From NCBI GenBank assembly GCA_903844155.1, contig CAIMSU010000104.1:1-32041 (forward strand): a DNA stretch of 32,041 bases, given 5' to 3'. This document shows, piece after piece, positions 1 through 7,626 of this stretch. The translations under genes were made by a program, and so were the position numbers. The notes beneath the pieces are model-generated. The model saw only the letters and a program-made list of their open reading frames with translations. It was not told the DNA's origin and searched no databases. Within the stretch, counting starts at the first letter, position 1. Each line of letters starts with the position of its first letter. Source of the stretch: an uncultured Pseudomonadota bacterium. Lineage in GTDB: Bacteria > Myxococcota_A > UBA796 > SXON01.

Positions 1-62
1 CCTTCGACCGGCAGCCTGCTACCCGGCGCTTCGGCGCCTACCGGGATGGGACTTGCACCCAC
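1..62. other. UUCG-capped hairpin with a T-arm-like motif at the left edge
   Basis: A GGCGC stem closed by a TTCG tetraloop (GGCGC-TTCG-GCGCC, about 27-40) is visible. On the minus strand the stretch just upstream of it reads GGGTGCAAGTCCC, which resembles either a tRNA T-arm or the GTGCAAGTCC-type segment in domain I of bacterial group II introns. No full cloverleaf, domain V or reverse transcriptase is present, so this may be the edge of an element lying outside the window. Identity is unresolved. Confidence 0.25.
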
Positions 63-196
63 AAGGTAGATGCAGCCCGCCGCCGCGCTCGTCCCCGCCT
101 GCGCGGATTCGGGCTCGGAGGCTTCAGGACGCACCATGGCTGCATCTAGCCCGAGCGCGGACCCGATTGTCAAGCGCTGCCGCGTTACCGGGGCAC

Positions 197-1591
197 ATGC
201 CCAGAGCCCCCGGATCCGCCCGTCGCGGGGCTGCGCGCGCGCTTGCCGCGGCGACCTCCTACGCGGAATGGCTCGGAGCCGCCGAGGAGTACGACCGACT
301 GACTGGCGGCGATGCGTGGCGAGCCGAGGATGAAAGCCCACACTACGACGCCGATCTGCTGCGTCTGGACCTCGCTTCCCTGCGGCGCCTGCGAGCGACC
401 GGCCCCGCGGCGAGCCTCGAGCTGGCTGACCTGCTCACATCGAGCCTCTACCGCCACCTGGCCGAGCTCGCCGCCCCCGAGCTCTACGAAGGGGCCCTGG
501 CCGGGACCAAACACCTCGTGGCGGACTACCTCGCCGAGGTGGAGCGGGCGTTGCAGTGGCTGGCCGTCACAGCGCTGCCAGGCATCGGCAACGATGAAAA
601 GAAAAGCCGATTTACCCAGGCGTTTCGGGTGTACGGGCGGTCGGCGCTGATGCTGTCGGGCGGCGCAACCTGGGGATTCCATCACCTCGGCGTTGTGAAG
701 GCGCTCTTCGAGCAGGGCGTGTTGCCGCAGATCCTCTCCGGCGCGAGCACGGGGGCGATGATCGCAGCGGGCGTGTGCGTCCGGACGGACACGGAGCTGG
801 CCGATCTCTACACACACCCCGAGCAGATGCGGCTCGACGGCCTCTCCCCGGTTGGCCTGCGCCGAGGGATCGAGGGGGGCGCGCTGCTGGACCCCGAGCG
901 CCTCCACGACGTGCTGCGCCACAACATCGGCGACTACACATTCGCGGAGGCCTGGGCCCGCAGCGGGCGCGCGCTGAACATCTCGGTCTCGCCCACCCGC
1001 CGGCGACAGAAGGCAAGACTTCTGACACATCTCACGACCCCAGACGTGCTCGTGGCGAGCGCCGCGCTCGCGTCGAGTGCGCTCCCGGGCCTGTTCCCGC
1101 CCGTCGTTTTGGAGGCCCGGAACGCGGCCGGCGAGCGCGTCGTGTACGGCCCAAACGAGCGGTGGGTGGACGGGTCCCTGCACGAAGACCTGCCAAAATT
1201 GCGGCTTGCAAGGCTCCACAACGTGAACCACTTCATCGTGAGCCAGACCAACCCGCACGTGGTCCCCTTCGCTCGCGGCGTCAGCGGGGTCGCGCCCGCC
1301 GTCGCAGGGCTGACAACTTCTGCAGCGCGCGCACTTCGCCGCCTCCCGGGGCCGCTTGGTCAGCTCGCGGATCACGCGAACGCTCTGGCGAGCCAGGACT
1401 ACAGCGGCGACATCGACATCTACCCACAGTTCCGCCCGGAGCTGCTCGTCCGGATCGTCGCCAACCCGACCCGCGCCGATCTGGACGCCTTCATCCGCTC
1501 CGGGGAGCGCTCCACCTGGCCAAAGATCGCGATGATCACCGATCAAACACGGGTCGGGCGGGCGTTTGAGCGCGCGATGGGACTCTTGTGA
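197..1591 (+). CDS. Patatin-like phospholipase with N-terminal DUF3336 domain
   Basis: Probable serine acyl hydrolase (lipid acyl ester or triacylglycerol hydrolysis). From position 197 the protein has 464 residues. An N-terminal stretch containing YAEWLGAAEEYDRL matches the DUF3336 region that precedes patatin domains in TGL/SDP1-type lipases. The patatin core shows the oxyanion glycine run SGGATWGFHHLG, the nucleophile elbow GASTGA (GxSxG) and the catalytic Asp in the DGS motif of WVDGSLHEDLP. A longer reading frame starts at 53, but its first 48 residues are Pro/Arg/Ala-rich and unlike the family, so the ATG at 197 is preferred. The stop overlaps the GTG of the antiporter gene by 4 nt, implying translational coupling. 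Substrate is unknown. Confidence 0.85.
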   Translation: MPRAPGSARRGAARALAAATSYAEWLGAAEEYDRLTGGDAWRAEDESPHYDADLLRLDLASLRRLRATGPAASLELADLLTSSLYRHLAELAAPELYEGALAGTKHLVADYLAEVERALQWLAVTALPGIGNDEKKSRFTQAFRVYGRSALMLSGGATWGFHHLGVVKALFEQGVLPQILSGASTGAMIAAGVCVRTDTELADLYTHPEQMRLDGLSPVGLRRGIEGGALLDPERLHDVLRHNIGDYTFAEAWARSGRALNISVSPTRRRQKARLLTHLTTPDVLVASAALASSALPGLFPPVVLEARNAAGERVVYGPNERWVDGSLHEDLPKLRLARLHNVNHFIVSQTNPHVVPFARGVSGVAPAVAGLTTSAARALRRLPGPLGQLADHANALASQDYSGDIDIYPQFRPELLVRIVANPTRADLDAFIRSGERSTWPKIAMITDQTRVGRAFERAMGLL

Positions 1592-2877
1592 AGCGCCCGG
1601 CGAGCACGACGCTGGCGGCGATCGTCGCCGGTGTGATCCTGCTGGTCACCGGCAGCCTCGTCGCCCCGAGCAGTGGGGCCGCAGACGCGGTCGGACCGTT
1701 GCTGCTCTCACTCGCGGTCATCCTCGCGGCCGCCAAGCTTGGCGGACACATGGCGGCCCGGCTCGGCCAGGCGCCGGTCCTCGGAGAGCTGCTGGCGGGT
1801 GTGCTCATCGGCAACCTCGGGCTCTGGCCTGGACTCGGCGCCGACCCCGTCGTCGACGTGTTCGCACGGCTGGGCGTGGTGCTGTTGATGTTCGAGGTCG
1901 GGCTCGACTCGACCGTCAGCGAGCTGCTTCGGGTCGGCCGCTCCGCGGTGCTGGTCGCGCTGTGCGGGACGATCGCCAGCTTTGGTCTTGGGTGGTGCGC
2001 GAGCCGTGCCCTGCTCCCCTCAGCGCCAGCAGCCACGCATGTGTTCCTGGGCGCGGCCATCACGGCGACGAGCGTCGGGATCAGCGCCCGCACGCTGAAG
2101 GACCTCGGCGCCGCCGGGAGCGCGGAAGCCAGGGTGATCCTGGGGGCAGCGGTGGTGGATGACGTGTTCGCGCTCGTCGTCCTGGCGGTGGTCGGGGCGT
2201 GGGCGGCGAACCCGGCGGCCGCGGGCGCGATCGCGTGGGGGCAGGCCGGGGGGCTGGTCGCCAAGACGCTAGGATTCCTGACGTTGGCGCTGGTTGTCGG
2301 TCGGCAGGTCACACCACGCGGCTTTCAGTTGGCGGTTCGGCTCCGAACCTCCGGCGCACTTCTGGCCGTCGGCCTCGCCTTCTGCTTCAGCCTGGCGTGG
2401 GCGGCCGGCGCCATCGGCCTGGCACCGTTGGTCGGGGCGTTTGCGGCCGGGCTCGTGCTGGAGGACTCCCATTCAGCGGGCTTCGTCGAGCGCGGCGAGC
2501 GACCCCTCGCCGATCTCGTCTCGCCGCTGACCTCCTTCCTGATCCCGGTGTTCTTTGTCCTCATCGGCATCCGCACGGACCTCCACGCGCTCGGGGGCGG
2601 CGTGCTGGGCCTGGCCAGCGCGCTGTCAGCGGCCGCGATCCTTGGAAAGCTGGCGTGCGCGCTCGGCGTGGTGACCCCTGGGACGCGCCGCACCGTCGTC
2701 GCAGCAGCCATGATCCCCCGAGGCGAGGTGAGCCTGATCTTCGCGGCGGTCGGCACGTCGTTGACCGCAGGCGGCGTGCCCCTCATCGATGCCCAGGGAT
2801 ACTCTGCGATTGTGGCCATGGTGTTCGCGACGACGCTGGTCACGCCTGCCGCGCTTCGGTGGGCCATCAGGCGGTAG
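1588..2877 (+). CDS. Kef/NhaP-type CPA2 monovalent cation:proton antiporter
   Basis: Integral membrane antiporter of 429 residues that would exchange Na+ or K+ for protons across the inner membrane. The sequence is a series of about 12 hydrophobic segments with hallmarks of the Na_H_exchanger family: GELLAGVLIGNLG near residue 70, LMFEVGLDSTVSEL near 105, an acidic DD pair in AAVVDDVFALVV near 195, PLVGAFAAGLVLEDS near 285, and PRGEVSLIFAAVG near 375. There is no C-terminal TrkA/RCK domain, so it is shorter than KefB/KefC. The GTG start overlaps the patatin stop (GTGA). Ion specificity cannot be read from the sequence. Confidence 0.9.
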   Translation: MKRPASTTLAAIVAGVILLVTGSLVAPSSGAADAVGPLLLSLAVILAAAKLGGHMAARLGQAPVLGELLAGVLIGNLGLWPGLGADPVVDVFARLGVVLLMFEVGLDSTVSELLRVGRSAVLVALCGTIASFGLGWCASRALLPSAPAATHVFLGAAITATSVGISARTLKDLGAAGSAEARVILGAAVVDDVFALVVLAVVGAWAANPAAAGAIAWGQAGGLVAKTLGFLTLALVVGRQVTPRGFQLAVRLRTSGALLAVGLAFCFSLAWAAGAIGLAPLVGAFAAGLVLEDSHSAGFVERGERPLADLVSPLTSFLIPVFFVLIGIRTDLHALGGGVLGLASALSAAAILGKLACALGVVTPGTRRTVVAAAMIPRGEVSLIFAAVGTSLTAGGVPLIDAQGYSAIVAMVFATTLVTPAALRWAIRR

Positions 2878-3011
2878 ACCGGGCGCCATCCGGGCAACCG
2901 CGGCCGAGCCCGGGCGCCGCTCGACCCGTAGCAGCGACCGCTCGCCACGCTCTCTCGCCCGTCCAGCCCGATCACGCTGCTTGCGGCTCCCTCTCCGCGT
3001 GACGGGAGGGC

Positions 3012-4391
3012 ATGCGCATCGTCGTCTACGAGTTGAACGAGGTCCCCTGGCGCGTGCTCGACGCGCACATCAAACGCCGCCCGTCGGGTGGCCTGGCTCG
3101 ACTGGTGCGGTCCGGCGCCAATTTCACAACGGTCGCCCACCCGGCAGACGCGCTCCACCCCTGGGTCACGTGGCCGACGATGCACCGCGGCGCGCCTTCG
3201 CCCGTGCACGGCGTTCGGTTCATCGGGCAGGATCCGACGACCTTTGGCGGCCGCCCCCTCTGGGACATCGTCCGCCAGAAGGGAAGAAGTGCCGGTCTCT
3301 TCGGGTGCTTGCAGAGTGGACGGCCGGGAGCCCTCGGCTCGGCGGACTTTCAACTCCCCGACTGCTTCGCGCCAGACGACGACGCAGCACCTCGGGAACT
3401 CTCCCCGTTCCAACGCCTGATCCGCGCGAACGTGCGTGCCTGCGGCCGAGTCGTCGGCCCCGGAACCGCCCCGGCCCCCTCCGACCTTCGAGCGCTCGCA
3501 CGGCTCGGGGTGCGTCCGTCAACCGTCCTCGCCGGAGCAGCCCAGGTCGCGGCAGAAGGGTGGGACCCGCGCCTCCGGTACCGTCGCCCGTCGTTCGCCG
3601 GCCGACTCGGGTTCGACCTCTTCCTGGCGCAGTGGCGACAAAAGAAGCCGGACTACGCTGCGTTCTTCACGACCGACCTCGCGTTCCGGATGCACCGCTA
3701 CTGGCGCTCCGCCTTTCCAGCCGACTTCGACAGGCCCGCCCCGCCCGGGGAGGCCATCTACGCTGGGGCGATCGCGGAGGCCATGGACCACGCAGACGCC
3801 CACCTCACCGCCCTGATGCGCGCCGCAGATCGCGACCCGGCGCTCATCGTGGCCCTCGCGGGCAGCATGGGACAGGCGGCCGTCCCCGTCGCCGAGGAAC
3901 CCGGGGCCCTCCGCCTCGACGACGTCGCCGCAATGCTCGAGCGGCTTGGTCATTACGGCCGATGGACGTCCGCTTTCGCCATGGAGCCCGATGTCACGCT
4001 GACGTTCGCCGACGAGACCGCAGCGGCGACGCTGGACAAACGGGCGAGGAGCGTGGTGGATCGGGATGGCGCGCCGATCTTCGCGGTGGAGCAGGCCGGC
4101 ACCCGCGTGTCCGTTCACGTGAACCAGCATGCCGCTGCCCTTCGGTTTGGCGAGGCTGTCGTCGACGGGGTCACCATTCCAATCCAGCAGCTCGGGCTCG
4201 CGTGCATCCAACCAGAAACACCCGGAACAGCGCACCATATCCGGGATGGCGTGCTCGTCTTCGCCGGCCAGCGGATCCGTCCGACGGGCACCCGGACCCC
4301 GATCTGCGCCACGCGCTACGCTCCAACCGTGCTCGTCGCCCTCGGAATCCCCCCGCACACGCCCGGTCAGCCGGTCGATATCCTTCGATGA
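3012..4391 (+). CDS. Alkaline-phosphatase-superfamily (type I phosphodiesterase-like) protein
   Basis: A 459-residue protein resembling metal-dependent phosphodiesterases and nucleotide pyrophosphatases of the alkaline phosphatase superfamily. The N-terminus has a short beta strand (MRIVVYELNEVPW). Near residues 50-70 lies HPWVTWPTMHRGAPSPVHG, which fits the family's nucleophile Thr followed by a conserved HG. LWDIVRQKGRSAGLFG follows, as in related enzymes where the helix after the active site packs on the core. The usual second metal site (DHG-type) is not obvious; the equivalent region reads VALAGSMGQ, so activity is uncertain. No signal peptide is evident. Its stop overlaps the histidine kinase start as ATGA, so the two are probably co-translated. 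Confidence 0.7.
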   Translation: MRIVVYELNEVPWRVLDAHIKRRPSGGLARLVRSGANFTTVAHPADALHPWVTWPTMHRGAPSPVHGVRFIGQDPTTFGGRPLWDIVRQKGRSAGLFGCLQSGRPGALGSADFQLPDCFAPDDDAAPRELSPFQRLIRANVRACGRVVGPGTAPAPSDLRALARLGVRPSTVLAGAAQVAAEGWDPRLRYRRPSFAGRLGFDLFLAQWRQKKPDYAAFFTTDLAFRMHRYWRSAFPADFDRPAPPGEAIYAGAIAEAMDHADAHLTALMRAADRDPALIVALAGSMGQAAVPVAEEPGALRLDDVAAMLERLGHYGRWTSAFAMEPDVTLTFADETAAATLDKRARSVVDRDGAPIFAVEQAGTRVSVHVNQHAAALRFGEAVVDGVTIPIQQLGLACIQPETPGTAHHIRDGVLVFAGQRIRPTGTRTPICATRYAPTVLVALGIPPHTPGQPVDILR

Positions 4392-5398
4392 ACGCTACGT
4401 ATCTCGACACGCTCCGGGCCCTCGCTGCGCCACGTCGCGCCGGGCCTCTCGTCTTGGTCACCGGCGCGCTGCTCGCGGCACAGGCCTGGTACACCCGGGC
4501 GCCGCTCCACATCGCCCTCGGGCTTGGCGCGGTCGTTGGATTCCTCGCGTTGTCACCGTACCTTTGGCGACGATGGGGAGGGGGCGGTGGACGGGCGAAG
4601 CGGTCGACCGGCGCGGGCGTGGCGATCGCGATCGCGTCGATGCTACCAGGATTTATCGGGTTCTTTGTCATTCCCCGGGTCGACGGCCTGGCCACAGACT
4701 TTCTGGGCGCGGGGCTGAACGGCGTCGTGGTCGGGGCGCTGTTCCTGGTTGGCGGCTGGGGATTGGCGCGGGACATCGACCAGGAGGAGGCGATCGCCCG
4801 AGAGACTGCCCGGTCGGCCGAGCTGGCGAGGCTGGCGGAGCACGCCGAACTCCTCGCCTTGAAGGCGAACCTTGACCCCCACTTCCTCTTCAACACGCTC
4901 AACGCCATCGCGGCCTGGTGCGCCGAGGACCCGGCCGTAGCGGAGGCCGCCCTGCTCAAACTCGCGACGGTGCTTCGGGATGTGTACGCCGGAATCAGCG
5001 CGCCAACCTGGCCGCTCGCGCGCGAGCTGGCCCTGGCGCGCGATGTCTGCGCCCTCCACGCCGTCCGCGACCCCGAGCGCTACGCCGCGATCTGGGACGA
5101 CGAGGGCGAGGAGGCGATCGCCGGCGTCCCGGTGCCCCCGCTGCTTTTGCTGCCCGTCATCGAAAACGCGTACAAGCACGGGCCGTCGGCCGGTCACAGC
5201 GGCCCGGTTCGCGTCCGGTTCGAGGTGGACGGCGGGTTTGTCGACGTCGTCGTCGCGAATCCGGGGCCGTTTCTGGGACCGCGGCCGGGTGGGCAGGGGC
5301 TTGACCTCGTCACCCGTCGCGCCGCCCTTGTCGGCGGGAGCTTTGCGATTCACGGCGTTCCCGGCGGTACCGAGGCGCGGGTCCGGCTGGTGCGGTAG
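4388..5398 (+). CDS. LytS/YehU-type sensor histidine kinase
   Basis: A 336-residue membrane sensor kinase that should phosphorylate the LytTR regulator encoded just downstream. Four hydrophobic segments occupy roughly residues 18-125, and a short coiled helix (ETARSAELARLAEHAELLALKA) leads into the His_kinase domain. The phosphoacceptor His is in LDPHFLFNTLNAIAAW (PF06580 signature). The ATP-binding half shows the N-box LPVIENAYKHG and a G-box in GGQGLDLVTRRAALVGG. The start is fixed by the ATGA overlap with the upstream gene; a much longer same-frame reading is only a shadow over that gene. No extracytoplasmic ligand domain is visible, so the signal is probably membrane-related (inference). 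Confidence 0.9.
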   Translation: MNATYLDTLRALAAPRRAGPLVLVTGALLAAQAWYTRAPLHIALGLGAVVGFLALSPYLWRRWGGGGGRAKRSTGAGVAIAIASMLPGFIGFFVIPRVDGLATDFLGAGLNGVVVGALFLVGGWGLARDIDQEEAIARETARSAELARLAEHAELLALKANLDPHFLFNTLNAIAAWCAEDPAVAEAALLKLATVLRDVYAGISAPTWPLARELALARDVCALHAVRDPERYAAIWDDEGEEAIAGVPVPPLLLLPVIENAYKHGPSAGHSGPVRVRFEVDGGFVDVVVANPGPFLGPRPGGQGLDLVTRRAALVGGSFAIHGVPGGTEARVRLVR

Positions 5399-5402
5399 GC
5401 TC

Positions 5403-5412
5403 TGAGGAGGAA
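5403..5412 (+). promoter_or_regulatory. Strong ribosome binding site supporting the GTG start of the regulator
   Basis: The purine run GAGGAGGAAG lies 6-7 nt upstream of the GTG at 5419. It is the clearest Shine-Dalgarno sequence in the left part of the window and decides the start of the response regulator gene. Confidence 0.7.
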
Positions 5413-5418
5413 GGCCCC

Positions 5419-6168
5419 GTGCGCGTGCTCATCGCCGACGACGAGTCCCTGGCCCGCGCGCGCCTCAACCGGCTCCTGCGAGCGATCCCCGACGTGGAGC
5501 TCGCCGGCGAGGTCCATGACGGGCCCGCGGTCCTCGCGCGCATCGCTGCAGGCGACGTCGACGTCGTCCTGCTCGACATCCAGATGCCCGGGATCTCAGG
5601 GGTTGACGCCATGCAATGCTGGCCGACGGCGGGGCCGCTGATCGTGTTCGTCACCGCACACGCCGACCACGCGATCGCGGCGTTCGACGGGGGTGCCGCT
5701 GACTACCTGCTCAAGCCCGTCGCGCCGGATCGGTTGGCCCTGGCCCTGGATCGTGCGCGGGTGAGGCTGGAGACCAGGGCAGTGGCCTCCCCGACGCCGA
5801 TCCCGATATCCGCCGCCGTCGTCCACCCGCCGACAACCCGGGCAGGTCCGATCGCCATCGACACACGGCTCGGGATCATCGTGCTACAACCCGAACAGAT
5901 CCTCGCAGTAAGCCTGGATGGTGTGTCGACTGTGTTGACCACGACCCGCGGCCGCTTCCACACTGAGCGCACCCTCACCGAACTGGAGACCGCGCTTGCT
6001 GGTGAGCTGCGCCGGGTTCACCGCTCAGCACTCCTGCGCATCGCCAGCGTGCAGCGCTTTGAGCCCCAGGATTCCGGCGCCTACATGGCCCTCCTGCAGG
6101 ATGGCACTGGGATTCCGGTGTCGCGCGCGGTCGCGCGGGAGCTGCGGCGGGAGTGGGGGCTGGGGTGA
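5419..6168 (+). CDS. LytTR-family response regulator
   Basis: A 249-residue two-component regulator. The receiver domain (1-120) has the acidic pair in LIADDES, the phosphorylated Asp in VVLLDIQMPG (about residue 54), the Thr in VFVTAHAD and the conserved Lys in DYLLKPVAP. A proline/alanine-rich linker leads to a C-terminal LytTR DNA-binding domain (about 150-248) with typical RGRFHTERTLTELE and RVHRSALLRIASVQRFE segments. It lies 20 nt after the histidine kinase and is its probable partner. Such pairs usually control cell-envelope or secretion genes; the targets here may include the upstream enzyme and antiporter genes, but that is inference. Confidence 0.92.
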   Translation: MRVLIADDESLARARLNRLLRAIPDVELAGEVHDGPAVLARIAAGDVDVVLLDIQMPGISGVDAMQCWPTAGPLIVFVTAHADHAIAAFDGGAADYLLKPVAPDRLALALDRARVRLETRAVASPTPIPISAAVVHPPTTRAGPIAIDTRLGIIVLQPEQILAVSLDGVSTVLTTTRGRFHTERTLTELETALAGELRRVHRSALLRIASVQRFEPQDSGAYMALLQDGTGIPVSRAVARELRREWGLG

Positions 6169-6209
6169 CGGCAATGGCTGGATCGTGGCGTTCAAGCATC
6201 TCACCGCGT

Positions 6210-6800
6210 GATGGCGCGTCAGGCGCGTTGCGCCAGCGGCGTGGGGCTTGCTGCCCGAGCTTGTCGCCGTGCAGGGCATGGTGGGCCGCGTGCGCGCGCT
6301 CAAGCCGGTCGCACAGCTCCGGGTCGGCCCGGAGCCGCCCGGCGGCGCAGGCCCGAACGGTCTCCAGCAGCCCGAAGCGCGGATCGCCGCTGGCCCCCAC
6401 GACGAGCAGCGAGTGGTCGGCCAGCTCTTCGAGGCGTTCCGGCGCGTCCGGGCCGAGCACGGCCTCGGCCGCTTCAAGGGAGAAGTCGCCGACGAAGGCA
6501 CCGAGCGCGCTTGGCGACGCGCGCCCCGACCCGGGCAGGATCGCCCACGAGAGATCCATGGCCTCGCGCTCGGACATCCGCTCCCGGCCCACCGCGCGCA
6601 ACAGATCGAGCCGCCGGTGCAGGCGCTCGGCGATCTCGCCCGGCCGCAGCAGGCGGAGTCCTGCTGCCAGCTCGATCGCCAGCGGCAGCCCGTCCAGGGC
6701 GGCGACCACACGGGCCGCGTCTTCCCGATCATCGGGCCGCACGGGCCGGCTGCGCTCGAACAGCGCGACCCCGGCTCGGGTCCGACGACCGCGCGAACGC
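6210..6800 (-). pseudogene. Fragment of an NB-ARC/LuxR-type ATPase regulator
   Basis: A minus-strand reading frame preserves the middle of a STAND ATPase-type regulator. Visible landmarks are the ALFERSRPVRPDD motif, the NB-ARC signature LDGLPLAIELAAGLRLL, the winged-helix segment DLSWAILPGSGR and the continuation RLEELADHSLLVV and FGLLETVRACA. Both ends are missing: the Walker A/B region is absent and the frame loses family resemblance near 6210, then runs into the antisense of the LytTR gene. No full TPR or HTH domain follows. This is most likely a decayed, truncated gene. Confidence 0.65.
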
Positions 6801-7215
6801 GCGTCAGCCACGAACCCGGTACGGCCGGCCGCAGCGCGACCAGCCCGTGCACGAGCAACGCGAATCCGCGGTGCCAGCGTCGGATGCGGCGGGTTGCCCC
6901 GGACACGAGCTGGCCCGGCGGCGTGGGCAACGGACGATGCAGTCCAGCGGCGTTGGCCCCGGCCACATGACCGGGGCCCGCATCGACCGCCGCCTCCCAC
7001 TGGTCGAGGGTGAGGTCGCGGTAGGCGCAGACGTCGGCTGGAAGCAGGCGGTCATACCGGCCACAATCGCGGCAGTGCAGGACGAGGATCTGCCGGAACG
7101 ATCCGTAGAAGTAGCGGCCCGGCCAACCATCCACCGTCATCCGGCGCTGGCACCAAGGACACGGAACCCACGGGATCGGCGTCCCGGGCGTCGGGTAGGT
7201 TCTGCCAGCGAGAGC
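6790..7215 (-). pseudogene. Zinc-ribbon protein fragment adjoining the NB-ARC fragment
   Basis: A second minus-strand frame carries two CxxC knuckles, CPWC and CRDC, spaced about 28 residues apart (WVPCPWCQRRMTVDGW, then LHCRDCGRYDRLLPADVCAY), which suggests a small zinc ribbon. An ATG exists at 7140 but would cut off the first knuckle, and no convincing start lies further upstream. The frame runs into the adjoining NB-ARC fragment with a change of frame. It is either a remnant of a separate small gene or the fused start of a decayed regulator. Confidence 0.4.
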
Positions 7216-7408
7216 GGGGATGGTTAGCGAGGCTGCACGGGCCTCGCCGAAATCCTCGCTCGAACCGCCAAGAACGTTTGGGGATCTCGGCGAGGTTTCA
7301 CCTCTACCCGATCACGAACACGCCGGGCTGATCCGCGGGCGGATCTACGTGAGCGCGGTGGAGAGTGGGGCGTCAGGCAGTGGCGGGGACGGGCGAGCGT
7401 GGCGGCCT

Positions 7409-7436
7409 ACACCTGGCGCTCTGCGCCGGGTAGGTA
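7409..7436. terminator. Strong GC hairpin in the gap before the 51-aa gene
   Basis: An inverted repeat (CCTAC, CC, GGCGC, loop TCT, GCGCC, GG, GTAGG) forms about 12 pairs with two small bulges. The stretch from 7216 to 7467 otherwise shows no supportable gene. The hairpin lacks a T tract on either strand, so it could be a weak terminator or a processing/regulatory stem. Confidence 0.4.
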
Positions 7437-7467
7437 AGTTACACACCAATCGGAGTCGCGAACACAG

Positions 7468-7623
7468 ATGACCCCAGACTGGCACGACCAGCCCGCTACA
7501 GTCGCGCCTTGGATCGAGCTCCCGGCCACCGACGCCGACCACGCCAGGTTGCGGGCGGATCCGCGCTACGCCGCCCTCGCGGACAGGTGGCGCGAGGTCT
7601 CGCGCGGCTTCGGCGGGCGCTGA
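7468..7623 (+). CDS. Small 51-residue protein upstream of a propeller lipoprotein
   Basis: An ATG frame of 51 codons ends three bases before the TTG start of the next gene, an arrangement typical of translational coupling. The product begins MTPDWHDQP, carries LPATDADHARLRADP and ends WREVSRGFGGR. It is hydrophilic, has no signal peptide or membrane segment and resembles no family I can name. Support is the position and the codon-like GC3 pattern; it could instead be a leader or a chance frame. Confidence 0.45.
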   Translation: MTPDWHDQPATVAPWIELPATDADHARLRADPRYAALADRWREVSRGFGGR

Positions 7624-7626
7624 CCG

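Noticed and set aside
2789-5398. A single 869-codon reading frame across the phosphodiesterase-like and histidine kinase genes
   Set aside because: Only the part from 4388 resembles a protein family. Upstream it is Arg/Pro-rich shadow sequence over the gene at 3012-4391, which has clear motifs in another frame.
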